Shown one piece after another: positions 31,600 to 43,269 of a stretch of 64,000 nucleotides of DNA. The notes below the pieces were generated by a model that saw nothing but the letters and a program-made list of their open reading frames with translations, made no database searches and was not told the DNA's origin. Both the position numbers and the translations under genes were made by a program. The stretch's first letter is position 1; each line of letters opens with the position of its first letter. Source of the DNA: Nephrocerus scutellatus (Eukaryota > Arthropoda > Insecta > Diptera > Pipunculidae); the NCBI GenBank assembly GCA_947095585.1, contig OX352761.1:109913890-109977889 (forward strand). The letters are read 5' to 3'.

Positions 31600-34405
31600 T
31601 CATCATCATATTTGGCTCTACAACCGGGGTCCAGTCCTGGTCTCCCGCAACAAGTCTCGAGCCGATGTCACCCAGTTTGGCATCCCTAAATTCTGGGCGT
31701 CTTGGTCTACGCCATCCTTCCAGCGTAGGCTTGGCCGGCCTCGCTGTCGTGTTCAATAAATCCTACCGCAAAGGACTTTCCGAGCAGGATCCTCTTCGCT
31801 CATGCGAGCTAGGTGTCCTGCCCACCGGAGCCTACCGAGTAAGTTCCTGTATTTAAAGAGTCTTGACAGACTATAGTAGGCTTTGTTGGCTTTAAGCAAC
31901 CGTGCGGGTATTTGTGGTTCCATGCTGTTATCGGCTGCTATAGTTGACCCGAGATAGTTAAAGGATTGCACTACTTCAAATTCGCGCACCACTATTTGAA
32001 TTGAGGGACTAATGTTGGATATTCTACTCGCCGACGTGGCACCGTTGTACTTTGTTTTGCTCTCATTTATGTGCAGACCCAGATTTCGCCTGCTCTGTCT
32101 GGATAAAAGCTTCCTGAACAGCTCTTCGGTTCTTACCAACGATGTCAATATCGTCTGCGTAAGCCAGTATCTGAATGGACTTATAGAGGATTGTTCCTCT
32201 CACCGTTACGTCAGAGTCGCAGATCCCTTTCTCCAACGACAGGTTGAAGAGGACGCAGGCCAGTCCATCCCCTTGTCGGAGCCCGTTATAGCTGTTGAAT
32301 GGGTTTGATAGTGATCCGGATATTTTAACTTGGCTTATAACATTGGTCATGGTCAACCTACATAGTCGTGGCAGTTTATTTAAGATGCCGAATTCTCTCA
32401 TAGCTTTATAAAGTTCTACTCCGGCTATGATATCATAGGCGACTTTAAAGTCTATAAAAGGGTGTTGTAGTGAGTTTTGAAACTCTAGGCATTTTTCAAT
32501 CTCCTGCCTTAGGGTGTAAATCTGATCAGTTGTTGTTTTGCCTGGGATGAAGCCACACTGGTATGGACCAATGATGACTTTAGCGTATGGGGCTATCCTG
32601 TCTTGAAGGATAGTGGAGAAAATCTTATACGCGGTACTCAACAACGTTATACCACGGAAACTGCTTCATGTTGTGATATCTTCCTTCTTATGTATTGGGC
32701 ACAGGATGCCTCTTCGCCGGCCTTCTGGCGTAGCTTCTTCTTCCCATACCTGCACTATTATTTCCTGAATTGCTTGGTGTAATGTGAGGCCCATTTTTAT
32801 CAGTTCCGCTGGGATCCCATCAGATCCATCAGGGCCTTATTATTTTTGAGCTGATTTCTCGCTTGGTGGCGGCAGCATAGTGTGGTCTTCGGTCATTGGT
32901 GGAGCCTCCAATTCCTCAGTTAGCTGGCCATTTAGCAATTCTTGAAAGTGACTTTCCCATCGCTCTAAGATGCCTTTAAGATCGGCGATCAGATTACCCT
33001 CTTTGTCCTTGCAGTATGTGCAACGCGGTGTATAATGCGTCATACCGCGGACCCTTGGGTAGAACTTCCGTGCCTGGTGCGGGCCTTGTTCTCTGTACTG
33101 TTCCAGTTCACGGACGAGATTCTTCTACCAGGCTGCTTTCTTTCGCCGGTGAACTGTTTTTTCATATCTTCTGAGCTCTTAAAATTCATTTCGCGTGCCC
33201 GAGTTCTATGAGATTGTTGCATTTCTCGGTACGCAATATTCTTACGTTAAGTCGCTAGCTTCAGTCGTTTCGATCATTACGACTACTGCCTAACATGGAG
33301 TCAGCAGTACTAATGACAGTATTTTTAAGCCGTGTCCATTTCTCTTCTACGCCCGACATCTCAGCCCCAGGACTTACTCACCCTGCATTTAGGGCGAGTC
33401 CTATCGCTTGACCGTAGTTGTTTCTTGTCTCTGCATTACGAAGGGCAGCCGTGTTGAGTCTACTCTGTTTCGCGGATGCAGTCTTTCGCGGGTTCGGGTT
33501 GTCTATAAACACGTGGTCTATCTGGTTGCGATTGGCTCCATCAGGAGATACCCATGTGGCTTTGTGGATATTTTTACGCGCAAACCTTGTACTCGCAACG
33601 ACCAAATTATTGCTTTCTGCCATCTCTATGACTCGTTGTCCATTGTTATTAGCGTTCTCGTGTAAGCTATGGGTGCCAATGTACTGCCTGAATACTGGCT
33701 CCCTACCTATTTTAGCATTCATATCCCCCAGAATGATTTTTACATCATACTGAGGGCAGGCATGCAGTTCCTGTTCGACTGGTTCTTCTTTATCATCATC
33801 TGGGGAATCCTCTGTAGGTGCGTGAACGTTTATGAGGCTTATGTTTTTAAATTTGCCCCGCACGCGAAGGGTGCATAGCCGTTCGTTTACTGCATTTAAG
33901 CCGAAAACGGTGGGTTTCATTCTTTTGCTGACTAGAAACTCCACCCCGAGCACATGATGTCTTGCATGACAGCTGTAATATATGTCGTATTCTTATTTTT
34001 GTAAGACACCATTCCCTGTACACCGCATCTCCTGAATTTCTGTTATGTCAGTATTATATTTGGACAGGGTACCGGCTAGCTGCTGTGCAGATCGAGCTCA
34101 ATACAGTGAGCGTACGTTCCATGAGAAAATTCTTAAATCGTTTAGCCGTTTTCGTCGCCGTGGTCGTCGTCGTTCATCATGTATCCGAGGCTGATATTGC
34201 GTTCCGTAATAATACTTTTTTTACGGGCGAGGTTATTGGCCGCGCGCCAACCTCACTTTGAAGGGACTAGCCCGATCATTCAGCTTTTCCTGCATTGGAG
34301 AAAAATTACCAGCGCCCACCACGGGGAGGTTTGATCGCACTTCCACCAGTCAGAGATAGTTACGGCCACCTGCAATTCTAGAGCATTCTGTGTTATTCCC
34401 ACTAT
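31600..34405 (-). mobile_element. RTE-like non-LTR retrotransposon, copy A3 (longest copy, broken)
   Basis: About 2.8 kb on the minus strand, both ends recognisable by comparison with other copies. Endonuclease block 33953-33378: LRVRGKFKNISLINVHAPTE, ILGDMNAKIGRE and NRNQIDHVFID, the last two being catalytic GDxN and DH-type boxes. Linker 33222-32840 with ILERWESHFQELLNGQLTEE. RT block 32644-32063: FIDFKVAYD (residues 63-71), GLRQGDGLAC (121-130), AYADD (161-165). Thumb/C-terminus 32148-31753 has an internal deletion joining SLSRLFKYRNL to GRLRWAGHLARM. 3' tail is a GATGAT simple repeat near 31600. The 5' region (34300-34060) is shared with the orphan fragment at 44.1 kb. Frameshifts make it non-coding. 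Confidence 0.85.
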
Positions 34406-36370
34406 TTCTGCTAATGGCTGACGCCTATTTACACAAATTTTGCTGTTAAATTTTTGATAAATATACTTCTTACTTTTGGAGTCCTTTTTCATTTTGTGAC
34501 TAACAAAAATTAATCCAAATTTGTGAACTTTTAATGCCAATAAATTTTTTGGTTCTCCATGGATCTATTGTACCTGACCGCATTAATAGGTTTCTGCAAA
34601 AGTTAAAACTTCAATTCAGATTAGTCTTAATATCTAGATGGTCAGTAAGTTAAGATATGAACGCACCGTGTCCTACGAGTTGTATATCCACAAACAACTC
34701 CTCCAACCACTCAACACTTCCACTCATGCACTTTGCATATTTAACTTGTAGAGCACCACACAACCATATGGGTCTCATTGACCTACTCAAACCCCATTAG
34801 CATTTTAAATAGCTTAGTTGCCTTGCAGACCATTACCAGCATAGGTAATGGATGCACTCAAACACACCTTTTTTACGAGAATACTTAGCAAGTTTCAAGA
34901 ATACGCAACGTTTACGTTAACGAAAGTCAAAAATGTTGAGCGCGCCGCGATGGCCTTCTTTGTGTGCGTGTGTAGGATAGCTATGCGTTACAGAATTAAA
35001 AATTCGGTAATCCATTTCAACGTAGTCAAAGTGCTCCATTTATATTCATAAAAATATCTAGAACAAGGCTTTTCTCCTTGTTCTGCTGTGGACTTAAGCA
35101 TTACTAGAGCATGCCGTTCTGTCCTAGTGGAGCTCCTTTACTTCCATTATGAGACTAAAGCAGGTTTTTAAAGTATTATTGCATCTAAAATAATTTTGCC
35201 CTCTTATTGTAATGCATCCTTATTTCAGTGTTTTTCTACATTTTCAGTCAACAAAAACACATTCGCAATTCGCAATGCACTCAGCTCCCATCTCATAAAC
35301 AATGCGACATGCAGCAACAGCTTTATAAATAACAACCAGATCAAAACACCAAAGAAATGAGGTTAGCTTCAGTTCTTTTGGTTCGCGTGCTTTCATTCCC
35401 GGCCTAATAGCTTACCAACAAGAACAACGACGACAAGGATGACGATATGACTGCGGGAACAACAATGAACTCTCGACGAAATGGCAATGAAATCTTTTTA
35501 TTGTACGTCGTTGGGGTCGTGGATGGGTGGCTTTGGGCTTTGGTGGATTTCTTTCACATAATCATCCACCTCACATCCTGTTATTTTATAATAAATTTTT
35601 TTTTTGTTCCACTCGCTTTCCAGAAGTAGCATAAATATTCTGTGTACCATCTCCTACCTACATACCAACGCAACCATTGACAACAACATCGAAAACACTT
35701 GCGGAAAAGGACACAATAAATGAATAAAAAGAAAATATGAATCGTAATTGTGGGATTCACTGTTGTGCTGTTCTGTGGTGGATGTCCACCGTGCTAACGA
35801 TACACAAGTCACAAAGTCACATGACAGCGACTTAATAAACTTTTATGTGGATGACAATTTTTTAGTGCTGCTGGTTGTTCTATCTAGTGGCGCAACAACG
35901 ATTTTACCGCGCATTCGTTGACTGTTGGTTTAGTTGAATTCCTTTGTTTTCATTTCACGAAGGACAATATGGTTTTTATTTTTATATAATACCGTGACAA
36001 ATTACTATTATCCTGTATGCTGGAGGATGCGTTTTTGTTAAGTATTTTGTGTGGGAAATGTAGGGCGAAGTTTGTCCCAGAACAATTGGGTTTGCAACAA
36101 AAACTTTGAGAAGTTAAGGTTTTGACAACTTTTTGGCGCAAGCCTCATTAATTAGCCACAGAACTTGAGGAATATGACCTATTTGACTTGTGAGAATGAC
36201 TTATTAATCATTTTGGGATTTGTCAGCCGGATTTCAGTTTTATTAACTAAAAATTAACTAAAAATAAAGAATGAAACCTATCGTTATGAACCTTTTGGTT
36301 GCGGGGGAGGTTAAGAACTGGTTGAAACATAATGTATCTTTTAAGAAGACTATCATTTATGTGGACATTC
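34406..36370. other. Unique-looking DNA; no gene seen
   Basis: No repeat family recognised and no domain in the short open frames. The frame at 34280-34540 (minus) overlaps the 5' end of copy A3 and is part of that element in its first half. Confidence 0.45.
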
Positions 36371-37339
36371 GTCATCATCATTATTATCATATTAAGCTCT
36401 ACAACCGGGGTTCGGTTTAAGCCTACCGCAAAAAATCTCTCCACCGGTCCCGATTTCGAGCCGACGTAATCCAGTTTTGCATCCCTAAACTCTGGACGTC
36501 CTAGTCTACGCCTTCCTTCCAGCGCAGGATTGGCCGGCCACGCTTCCGTGTTTCACAAATCCTTCTACAAAGGACTTTCCGAGCAGGATCGTCTTCGCTC
36601 ATGCGAGCTAGGTGTCCTACCCACCGGAGCCTACTAAGCTTAATTCTCTTCACGATGTCGATATCGCAGTAACGCTCGTAGATCTCATCATTATAGAGTC
36701 TCCGGAATCGTTCTTCCTCACATATGGGGCCAACAATTCTCCGTAAGACTTTTCTCTCGAACGCGGCTAAGAAGTTAGAATGCTTTTTGCTAAGCATCCA
36801 AGCCTCAGATCCGTATGTAAGTACTGGTATAACCATTTTCTTATACAATAGCAGCTTAGATGTTATGATTAAATTCCTTGATTTTAAGAGTCTCGGCAGA
36901 CTAAAGTAGGCTTTGTTGGCTTTTGGTTCCATGCTGTTATGTTCTGCTACAGTTGGCCCGAGATAGTTAAAGGATTGGACTACTGCAAATTCCAGATCTA
37001 CTATTGTAATTGAGGAACTAATTTTGGATCTTCTTCTCGCAGACGTGGCCACCATGTACTTTGTTTTGCTCTCACTTACGTGCAGCCCCAGATTTCGTGC
37101 CGCCTGCTCGATCTGTATGAAAGCTTCCTGTACAGCTCTTCTGTTTCTACCAACGATGTCAATGTCGTCTACGTAAGCCAGTATGTGAATGGACTTATAG
37201 AGGATTGTTCATCTCGCCGTTACGTCAGAGTCTCGGATCACTTTCTCCAACGCTTGATTTAAAATAACGCATGCGAGTCCATCCCCTTATCGGAGCCCGT
37301 TATAGATTTTGAAGGGGCTTGATAGTGATCCGGATATTA
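36371..37339 (-). mobile_element. RTE-like retrotransposon copy A4, 3' half
   Basis: Minus-strand frame 37055-36501 (184 aa) is the best-kept C-terminus of family A: FNYLGPTVAEHNSMEP, PVLTYGSEAWMLSKKHSNF, FERKVLRRIVGPICEEERF, LSRLRWVGHLARMSEDDPAR, TRKRGRPILRWKEGVD. This order is typical of the thumb and tail of RTE-like ORF2 proteins. The 3' end is a (GATGAT)-like tail at 36371-36390. At 37339 the element is interrupted by another LINE; its upstream half resumes at 38335. Confidence 0.8.
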
Positions 37340-38334
37340 TTAGTTCTTCTTTTTCTTCTTATGTCATATATTCCCCTGTGGGTCCTAGGCCTCTACGCCT
37401 ACGCGCCATTGCGTGTGGTTCCTGGCAATGAGCTTTAGCTCTCACTAACTCTTCCCCAATTGCCGTGACTCCTCCTCAACTGTTCTGCGCCATGTATTTC
37501 TCGGACGACCCGTTCTTCTACCATCTTGAGATAACGGATTCAATTGCATTGCGTAGTTTGCTATGGAACTGTCACCTTTTAGGAGTGTATGAGTAATCCA
37601 CTTCCAGTTCCGTCGTTGGATGTTTGTGCCTTATGGTTCCTGACCCGTTCTCTGGTAAAGATGTTCGTTAGAGATACGGTTAGTCGAGAAAACCCTTAAG
37701 ATGTTCCGTAGGCACCTATTTACGAACGTTTGTAATCTTTTTGTGATACTAGCGGTCACCTTCCAAGTGCTGAACCCATACAACAGCACAGATTTTACAT
37801 TTGAACGGAACAGTCGCACCTTGGTGTTTAAGCTGATCGCATTGCTTCGCCATATCATGGATATCATTCCAAACACTGATTTTTCTTTGCCGATTCGTTT
37901 GACAATGTCCTGTTCGTTTCCACCTTCGGGCGAGACAATACCCCCAAGATATTGGAAAGTCTCTACTCTCTCTACCGGTTTTCCAGCAATCTTTACTTGA
38001 ATTACTGAGTAAGTGCCGATCTTGATGCTTTTGGTTTTGACAGTTTTGGCACATTTGTTGTAATTTGGTGCAGCACCATATCCTTTGTGAGAGTAAACAA
38101 ACGTCGTCAGCGTAGCTTAGATGTTTGAGTTGAGATGTAAAAGTCTAACGAATTCCTCCATTCCCTGTAGATAAAGCTGCGCGAAGCACATCACCAACAA
38201 AAAAAGTAACGGCGATAGAATGCAACCTTGTCGTACCCCACTTAGGATCTCGAATTCCTCTGACAGCTTTCCTCTATGCAGCGCATGACATTTAGAGCCA
38301 TCATAGGTTGCTTTCTATTATAAGTTGAAGTGGA
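37340..38334 (-). mobile_element. Non-LTR retrotransposon fragment of a different family (E), nested in A4
   Basis: Minus strand, 5' to 3': SGVRQGCILSPLLF (RT box B, about 38255-38215), VERVETFQYLGGIVSPEGG (about 37975-37915), KVRLFRSNVKSVLLYG (in frame 37876-37631) with RLQTFVNRCLRNILRVF, then a tail with GRRTGRPRNTWRRTVEEESR (about 37510-37450). This VRLFRSNVKSVLLYG / RGRPKNTWRR order is a known LINE C-terminus type, distinct from family A. The YADD region is decayed and the 5' part is missing. In other family A copies the sequence reads GGATATTT(T)TACTTGGCTTAT without a break, so this is an insertion at that point. No clear target duplication could be set. Confidence 0.75.
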
Positions 38335-38780
38335 GTTACTTGGCTTATACAATTGGTCATGGTCATGGTCAACCTACATAGTCGTCTCAATTTATCTGGG
38401 ATGCAGAATTTTCTCATGGTTTTATAAAGTTATACTCTGGCTTTGCTATCATAGACCGCTTTAAAGTCTACACAAAAGTGAGTTTTAAAACTCTAGACAT
38501 TTTTCCCATCATCTGCCTAAGGGTGTAATTCTGATCAGTTGTTGATTTGCCTGGGATTAAGCCACACTGGTATGGAAGACTGATGACCTTAGCGTATGGG
38601 GCTATCCTATATTCGAGGATAAAGGAGAAAATCTAATACGCGGTACTCAACAATGTTATACCACGATAATTGCTGCATCTTCTGATATCTGCTTTCTTAT
38701 GAATGGGGCACTGGATGCCTCTTCGCCAGTCTTTTCTTCGCTTCTTCCTCCCATACTTGCACTATTAATTCATCAGTCAG
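38335..38780 (-). mobile_element. RTE-like retrotransposon copy A4, 5' half (RT part)
   Basis: Continues copy A4 after the nested insert, starting ACTTGGCTTATAC, and runs to the CTTCTTCCTCCCATACTTGC segment that corresponds to 32735-32760 of A3. It covers the RT palm and fingers only; many small indels. Ends where an R1-like fragment begins. Confidence 0.7.
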
Positions 38781-38799
38781 GACAGTAGACAGTGAGGCG

Positions 38800-39500
38800 G
38801 CTATAAATTGTTAGAAGCGGTCTCACTGACATCAAAGTTGGCATTGAACAGTCAGTCCTCTCTTAACAAGATGAGTTAGAAGTTCAATATAAAGATCATT
38901 TTGGTCCCGGGCCACTCTGATGTTGAAGGAAACTGCAAGGCGAACGAATTACTTAGACATGGTACAACTCTCCAGCTTCTACCGGAAAGAGCAGCGGTGG
39001 AGAGGCATAATGTGACTCTGAAACTTGGGCTTTATAAAGAGTGATTAAATACCGATACTTGTAATATTTCAAGGCAGGTCTGGCCGAAGCCGACTTCAAA
39101 CGCTCAACTGCGCTAATCTCCCTACAAAGACGTTAACTAAGAACGATTGTGGGGATTCTGACAAAACACTTCTAAGAAAACACGCGAGAGGGATGGGTTT
39201 CAAATACAATGACTTCTGCAGAAACTACATGGACGAGCAGGAAGAGACAATAGAATATCTTCACTGGTCCGGCATAAGTATACAATAGATACACATACTT
39301 AGGTAATCGGTTAGTGAATAATCTCTCAGATCTTGAAAACGCCAAAGTGCGAGACATACTTCGATTCAATAAAAGCTCGGAATGGATCCTCTGAAAAAAG
39401 GTAAAGGTATAAAATACATGTTGTAACACAAAGGGCTGCTAATGGTCTAAGCGAGTGATTGCTGCAACGCCAAGTGACCTTAAAGAGATAATCAATTGGT
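38800..39500 (+). pseudogene. R1-like LINE fragment C4: RNase H end and C-terminal tail
   Basis: Plus-strand translation near 38888-39050 gives ILVPGHSDVEGNCKANELLR, the last RNase H box (His and Asp position; the Asp has become Lys or is shifted in CKAN). Further along, CRNYMDEQEETIEYL (about 39215-39260), then YLGNRLVNNLSDLENAKVRD and ILRFNKSSEW (about 39295-39385) match the tail of R1-type ORF2s. Frames differ between pieces. Orientation is opposite to the adjoining RTE-like copy. Confidence 0.65.
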
Positions 39501-40869
39501 TGGAGATTTCTTATCATCTATCAAAGATGTGGTACAGGGTTCATATTCTGTTTGACATAGTCAGCATTACAAGCCATTTATATTTTTAACCTGTCTCCGG
39601 TAAATATTGTCCCTCTTCTGCTTTTGCTTATATTATAATAAGTGAAAACTAATGCAAACTAAAACTTTATACGTTTATCGATTTGACCAATGAACACTTA
39701 ATGGACATGTTCCATATTCGGTCAAGTCCTTCTCTGTTTAAAAGATAATGTTACTATTTCGCATTTTGGCCATATATCCTGGATCCGTTATTATGGTAAA
39801 TCTGAATTTCATAATTAAAATCCAAATTAATCCCATTCTCGAAATACTTGCATGTGTGTTGTCTTGTGCTATCCGTGTGCACACTGATGATGCCATTCAG
39901 CAATTTATAAGCAAAGCAATTAAATATTAATTTCCTTTCTGTATGCATGAGTATGAGCATTTCCATGCATTGAGATACAAGTATAAAGTGAAATAATAAT
40001 TGCCACGCTGTCAAAACTGCTCCGACAACAGACAGCACTCTCGGCTCACACATTTTGCTTACGAATCAGATTGGCAAATTAATCCGTTAATTGAATAGAG
40101 AGAATTTGCCAGGAGATACAGCGAAAACTTTGCCGTTTCCGACACAGGAACAGTGACTGCATTTCGAATTCGCTAGAAGAGCCTCAAAGATTAATTTCGG
40201 CAATGAAATAATATTTCATTTTGCCAATTCAGTTGCTGGTTTATGTGGTGTGCGGAGTACATTCGACCACACTCTACACCGCACCGTATTCGATTTTGAG
40301 TTTTCAATTAATTGGTAGGAAATTCTTGTACTTTACATCTCGATCCTCGACAAAGCAGGTTATGCGCAGCAGTGGAATCGACCTGGAAATGGAAGAAACG
40401 AGGCCAAGGATTTTCTTGGTGGTGTTTTGCTAACTCATGTTCTCTCTGAGGAGCGTTTTATTGTGTTATCAACCAAATGGAAGGTTTGACAATGTATTCA
40501 ATTAGTACGACAACTAGATTGTCTGCATGACTTTGTGCCTTGCGGGTTGAGTGATTGGAATGGAAAATTTGGCATCCAATTAACTTTTGTTAACTACCGC
40601 ATAACCGCTTTGTATCTATCTCTTGTTAGTGTCGTAGTCGTACTGTCACACCGCAAGCAGTTATTACATATCTTCACATCAAACGTTGGCTAGTGACGGC
40701 TTTTGATGGTTCAAAATGAAAGCGGTTTCGTAAATTTGTAAAGGATAGTTACTGAAGGGTTAACTATCAAACAAGCTGTCATCCTGTACTCATTGTTGAC
40801 ATTTGATATCAGTATACTCCAACAAATCATCATCAATTCACTCAGGCTTGAATAACGCTACGAAACTAA
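39501..40869. other. Unique-looking AT-rich DNA; possible regulatory island, no gene seen
   Basis: 39800-40330 holds many TAAT/ATTA core motifs (CAATTAAATATTAATTT, CAAATTAATCCGTTAATTGA) in otherwise non-repetitive sequence, the texture of homeodomain-bound enhancers in flies. This is a texture observation only; short open frames have no domain. Confidence 0.4.
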
Positions 40870-41325
40870 CCAAATTTACTTTGAAAATCAGTCGTTGATT
40901 CGCGCAACTTATAAACGACTTCGAGATTTTTATGGCGCACATAATCTATCTAAGCAAGCCATCCGTCGATCTGTGTATATGTCTCATACCATATACTCTC
41001 TAACTGATGGAATAACTCCAGCACGTCGAAGGAATGTGCGCACTGACCAGAATATGGTCGAAGTTACAAATTTATCGATTCGTCGTCAGTCGGAGGAATT
41101 GAAGCTCTGTTCTTCCACTTTGTGGACTATGATCAATGAATGATGAAAATATGGACGACATGTGGTTTCAACAGGATAACGCTATGTGCCATACGGCAAC
41201 GAGAACATCGACATTTTAAAATCAAAATTTGGCTCCAGGGTCTTGTGATTTGACACCAGTCGATTTTTTCCTCTGAGGCCACGTAAAGTCCCTGTTAAAA
41301 GCTCAGTTCTCTAGGAAGAATTTGA
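40870..41325 (+). pseudogene. Mariner transposase relic with catalytic-domain deletion
   Basis: Plus-strand frame 40895-41143 holds the mariner N-terminal DNA-binding region: RDFYGAHNLSKQAIRR, TIYSLTDGITPARRRNVRTD, LSIRRQSEELKLCSSTLWTM. It then jumps to the end of the catalytic domain: MWFQQDNAMCHTA (second Asp) near 41155-41195 and CDLTPVDFFL-stop-GHVKS (third Asp) near 41245-41295, where the Trp codon of the usual FLWG has become TGA. The middle of the catalytic domain with the first Asp is missing. Terminal inverted repeats were not identified. Confidence 0.8.
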
Positions 41326-42315
41326 GAATCAAACTTTCACACACGTCACATGTGTCACACGCGCACACGCACCATACGTTCAATAAAGGTCGAACAAGAT
41401 AAAAGCGCATCAATAGATTAGCTTGAACACCGCAGGAACGTTTCCTGCTTGTCATTTGTTTTATTGTTTCTTTTACCAGCGGTGCTCAAGAGAAATAGCC
41501 AGCTGCATGCCACCTCTCCTTGAACTCAACCGCAATACACGTGGCGCTCTAAATGCTCATCAGTTTACCCTCAAGCCCATCTTCGGACGTACAGTTAAGT
41601 TGAGGGATTCGTTCTTTAGCAGTATGTGGAATGCTCTGCCAAGCTCTGTCTTCCCACATCACTATGATCTACAGGCATTCAAAACTCAATCTCATAGACA
41701 TCTCCACGCTGTGCAAAGCGTATAGCCGAGTATTATAAGGGTGCGAACCCCTTTAGCGTGCGCGAATTATAAAAAAAAAAAAATCAAGTACTACACACGT
41801 CATATGCCGTCATATGCATCACACGCGCCACACGAGGCTGCTTAGATATGTTCCATGATACTTGGCAGCGCTCAAAAGTTCAGCTCAATAGCACCTCTGA
41901 AAGTTGGTTATAAAGGACTTCAAATAAATCGATAAACCACATTTTCACTTATCATGCGCTCTACACGAGTCTCGCGACATCTGTCATATACAACTCATCA
42001 GAAGCGCCCTACAATACAAAGCTGCTCAGGAAATTTCAGCTCTCTATGTCGCCTGAAAGGTGGATAGAAAGGACCTCGAAAAAGTCGCTATTCCACGCAT
42101 CACACGCGTCATATACGACATGTGTCCTACGCGGGATCTCAAAAAATGCCTACGAGGCTGCGCTGCTCGCCAAATTTCAGCACTCTAGTTCGTTAGAAAG
42201 GATCTCAAAGAAGTCGAAAAAAAATACTATTCCACCATCATTCGCAATACACGCGTCACATGCGGGAACTCTAAAATGTCCTACGAGGTTAAGCTGCTGA
42301 AAAATATTTCAGTTC
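41326..42315. repeat. CACACGCG-rich tandem array G2, interrupted by a LINE fragment
   Basis: Same unit as G1/G3 but in the G3 orientation: CACACGCG(T/C)CA-rich part, then GCTGCTC, a TTTCAGCTCTCTA-like block and an AAGGTGG-TA-AAAGGA block. CAGCTC-type blocks lie near 41882, 42030, 42177 and 42309 (spacing about 130-150). The first unit is split by the family B insertion at 41398-41785, with CACACG-rich text on both sides. Confidence 0.75.
41398..41785 (+). pseudogene. I/jockey-like LINE 3' end, copy B5, inserted in array G2
   Basis: Plus-strand 100-aa frame (41423-41725) is the C-terminus: CSREIASCMPPLLELNRNTR, LNAHQFTLKPIFGRTVKLRD, WNALPSSVFPHHYDLQAFKT. It is followed by the family 3' end with GGTGCGAACCCCTTTAGCG and an A-rich tail (GAATTATAAAAAAAAAAAAA) at 41762-41782. 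The 5' truncation plus A-tail fits target-primed insertion. Confidence 0.8.
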
Positions 42316-42335
42316 TTTATTTCTATTAGATTTAT

Positions 42336-42463
42336 TCTGCAAGCGTAAGTTTTACTGGTACCCAAACACTCTCCTCGTTCTCTTATTTTCCATAATACAC
42401 AACTGGTCAAAAGGAGAGCCAATATATTTTTCGGGTACCCAGTAAAACTCGCGCTTGCTGAGT
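42336..42463. repeat. Small inverted-repeat element or hairpin
   Basis: GCAAGCGTAAGTTTTACTGG with the following TACCCA (from 42338) is mirrored by GGGTACCCAGTAAAACTCGC with GCTTGC (about 42435-42461), with only a few mismatches and about 70 bases between. Could be a MITE or solo hairpin; no target duplication established. Confidence 0.65.
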
Positions 42464-42559
42464 TAGCGGAGTAGCGCTAGGTTAAATGATAAGAAAGTTA
42501 TCTACTTGTCCAGTAAAGAAGGGTTTTATTAATTCCATAGTCACTCATTTGCAATAAAA

Positions 42560-42640
42560 AATAAGCTTGAGGTCAAACTCGGTCAAATACGTTGGAAATA
42601 TCGGGGGTAATAGCTTTTTTTACCAAATTTGTGAAAAGAC
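42560..42640 (-). pseudogene. I/jockey-like RT scrap, copy B6
   Basis: Minus strand at about 42615-42570 encodes AITPDISNVFDRV, a decayed form of the ALDIS-AFDRV palm motif A seen in copies B4 and B8. Nothing else of the element is clear. Confidence 0.5.
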
Positions 42641-43064
42641 TTATTCCACTTTTCAGTGGGATATATCATAATATCAACAATTGAACCCTACTGCTTTGCC
42701 GCAATTAAAGATTTTGCTCGTAAGCCGACGATTTATCAGCGTTTCGTTTTCTTCGCTTATTTTTGTATTTTTTTTCTCGATTAACTTATAAATCCGATCT
42801 GCTGACGTTTCTGATGGTGCTCCTGGGGCATATTCCGTTCAAGGATGTTCCCGTTTCATCTAAGGAGCTTTATTGGCTTTCTGTAAATGCTCAGAAACCA
42901 TTAATTTGTAATCGTATTAATTGTTGCCATGCATTTCCTGCGCAAAAGTCATCATGTGTAATGTTTATGTTTCAGAACGAAATTCAGAACCTATATCCAT
43001 AGCATAAAGTCTAGGAAATCTACACCCTATATGTGTTTGTTGTTTAACTGCAATGTCGAAGAAA

Positions 43065-43265
43065 ATATAACTCGGTAGTCCCCGGGGTGCTGGACATCTA
43101 GCTCGCGTAAAGTAAGAGGATCCTGCTAGTCTTTTGTGGTAGGATTTATAGAACGCAATAACGAGGAATGTTACTACAGAAAGATGGCGTAGGCTTGGAC
43201 GGCCAGAGTTTACGGCTACCAAACTATATGACATCTGTTCAGCATCGAGCTTAAAATCGGAAGCA
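43065..43265 (+). pseudogene. RTE-like LINE 3' fragment, copy A6
   Basis: Plus-strand text corresponds to the GHLARM...EDPA...CGRIYRT and GRPEFTATKL region of family A (compare the minus strand of 31840-31650). Only the last part of ORF2 and some 3' UTR remain. Adjoins the Helitron relic. Confidence 0.55.
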
Positions 43266-43269
43266 TAGC

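Noticed and set aside
33408..33878. Plus-strand open frames of 85, 111 and 69 codons
   Set aside because: Antisense shadows of the endonuclease block of RTE-like copy A3.
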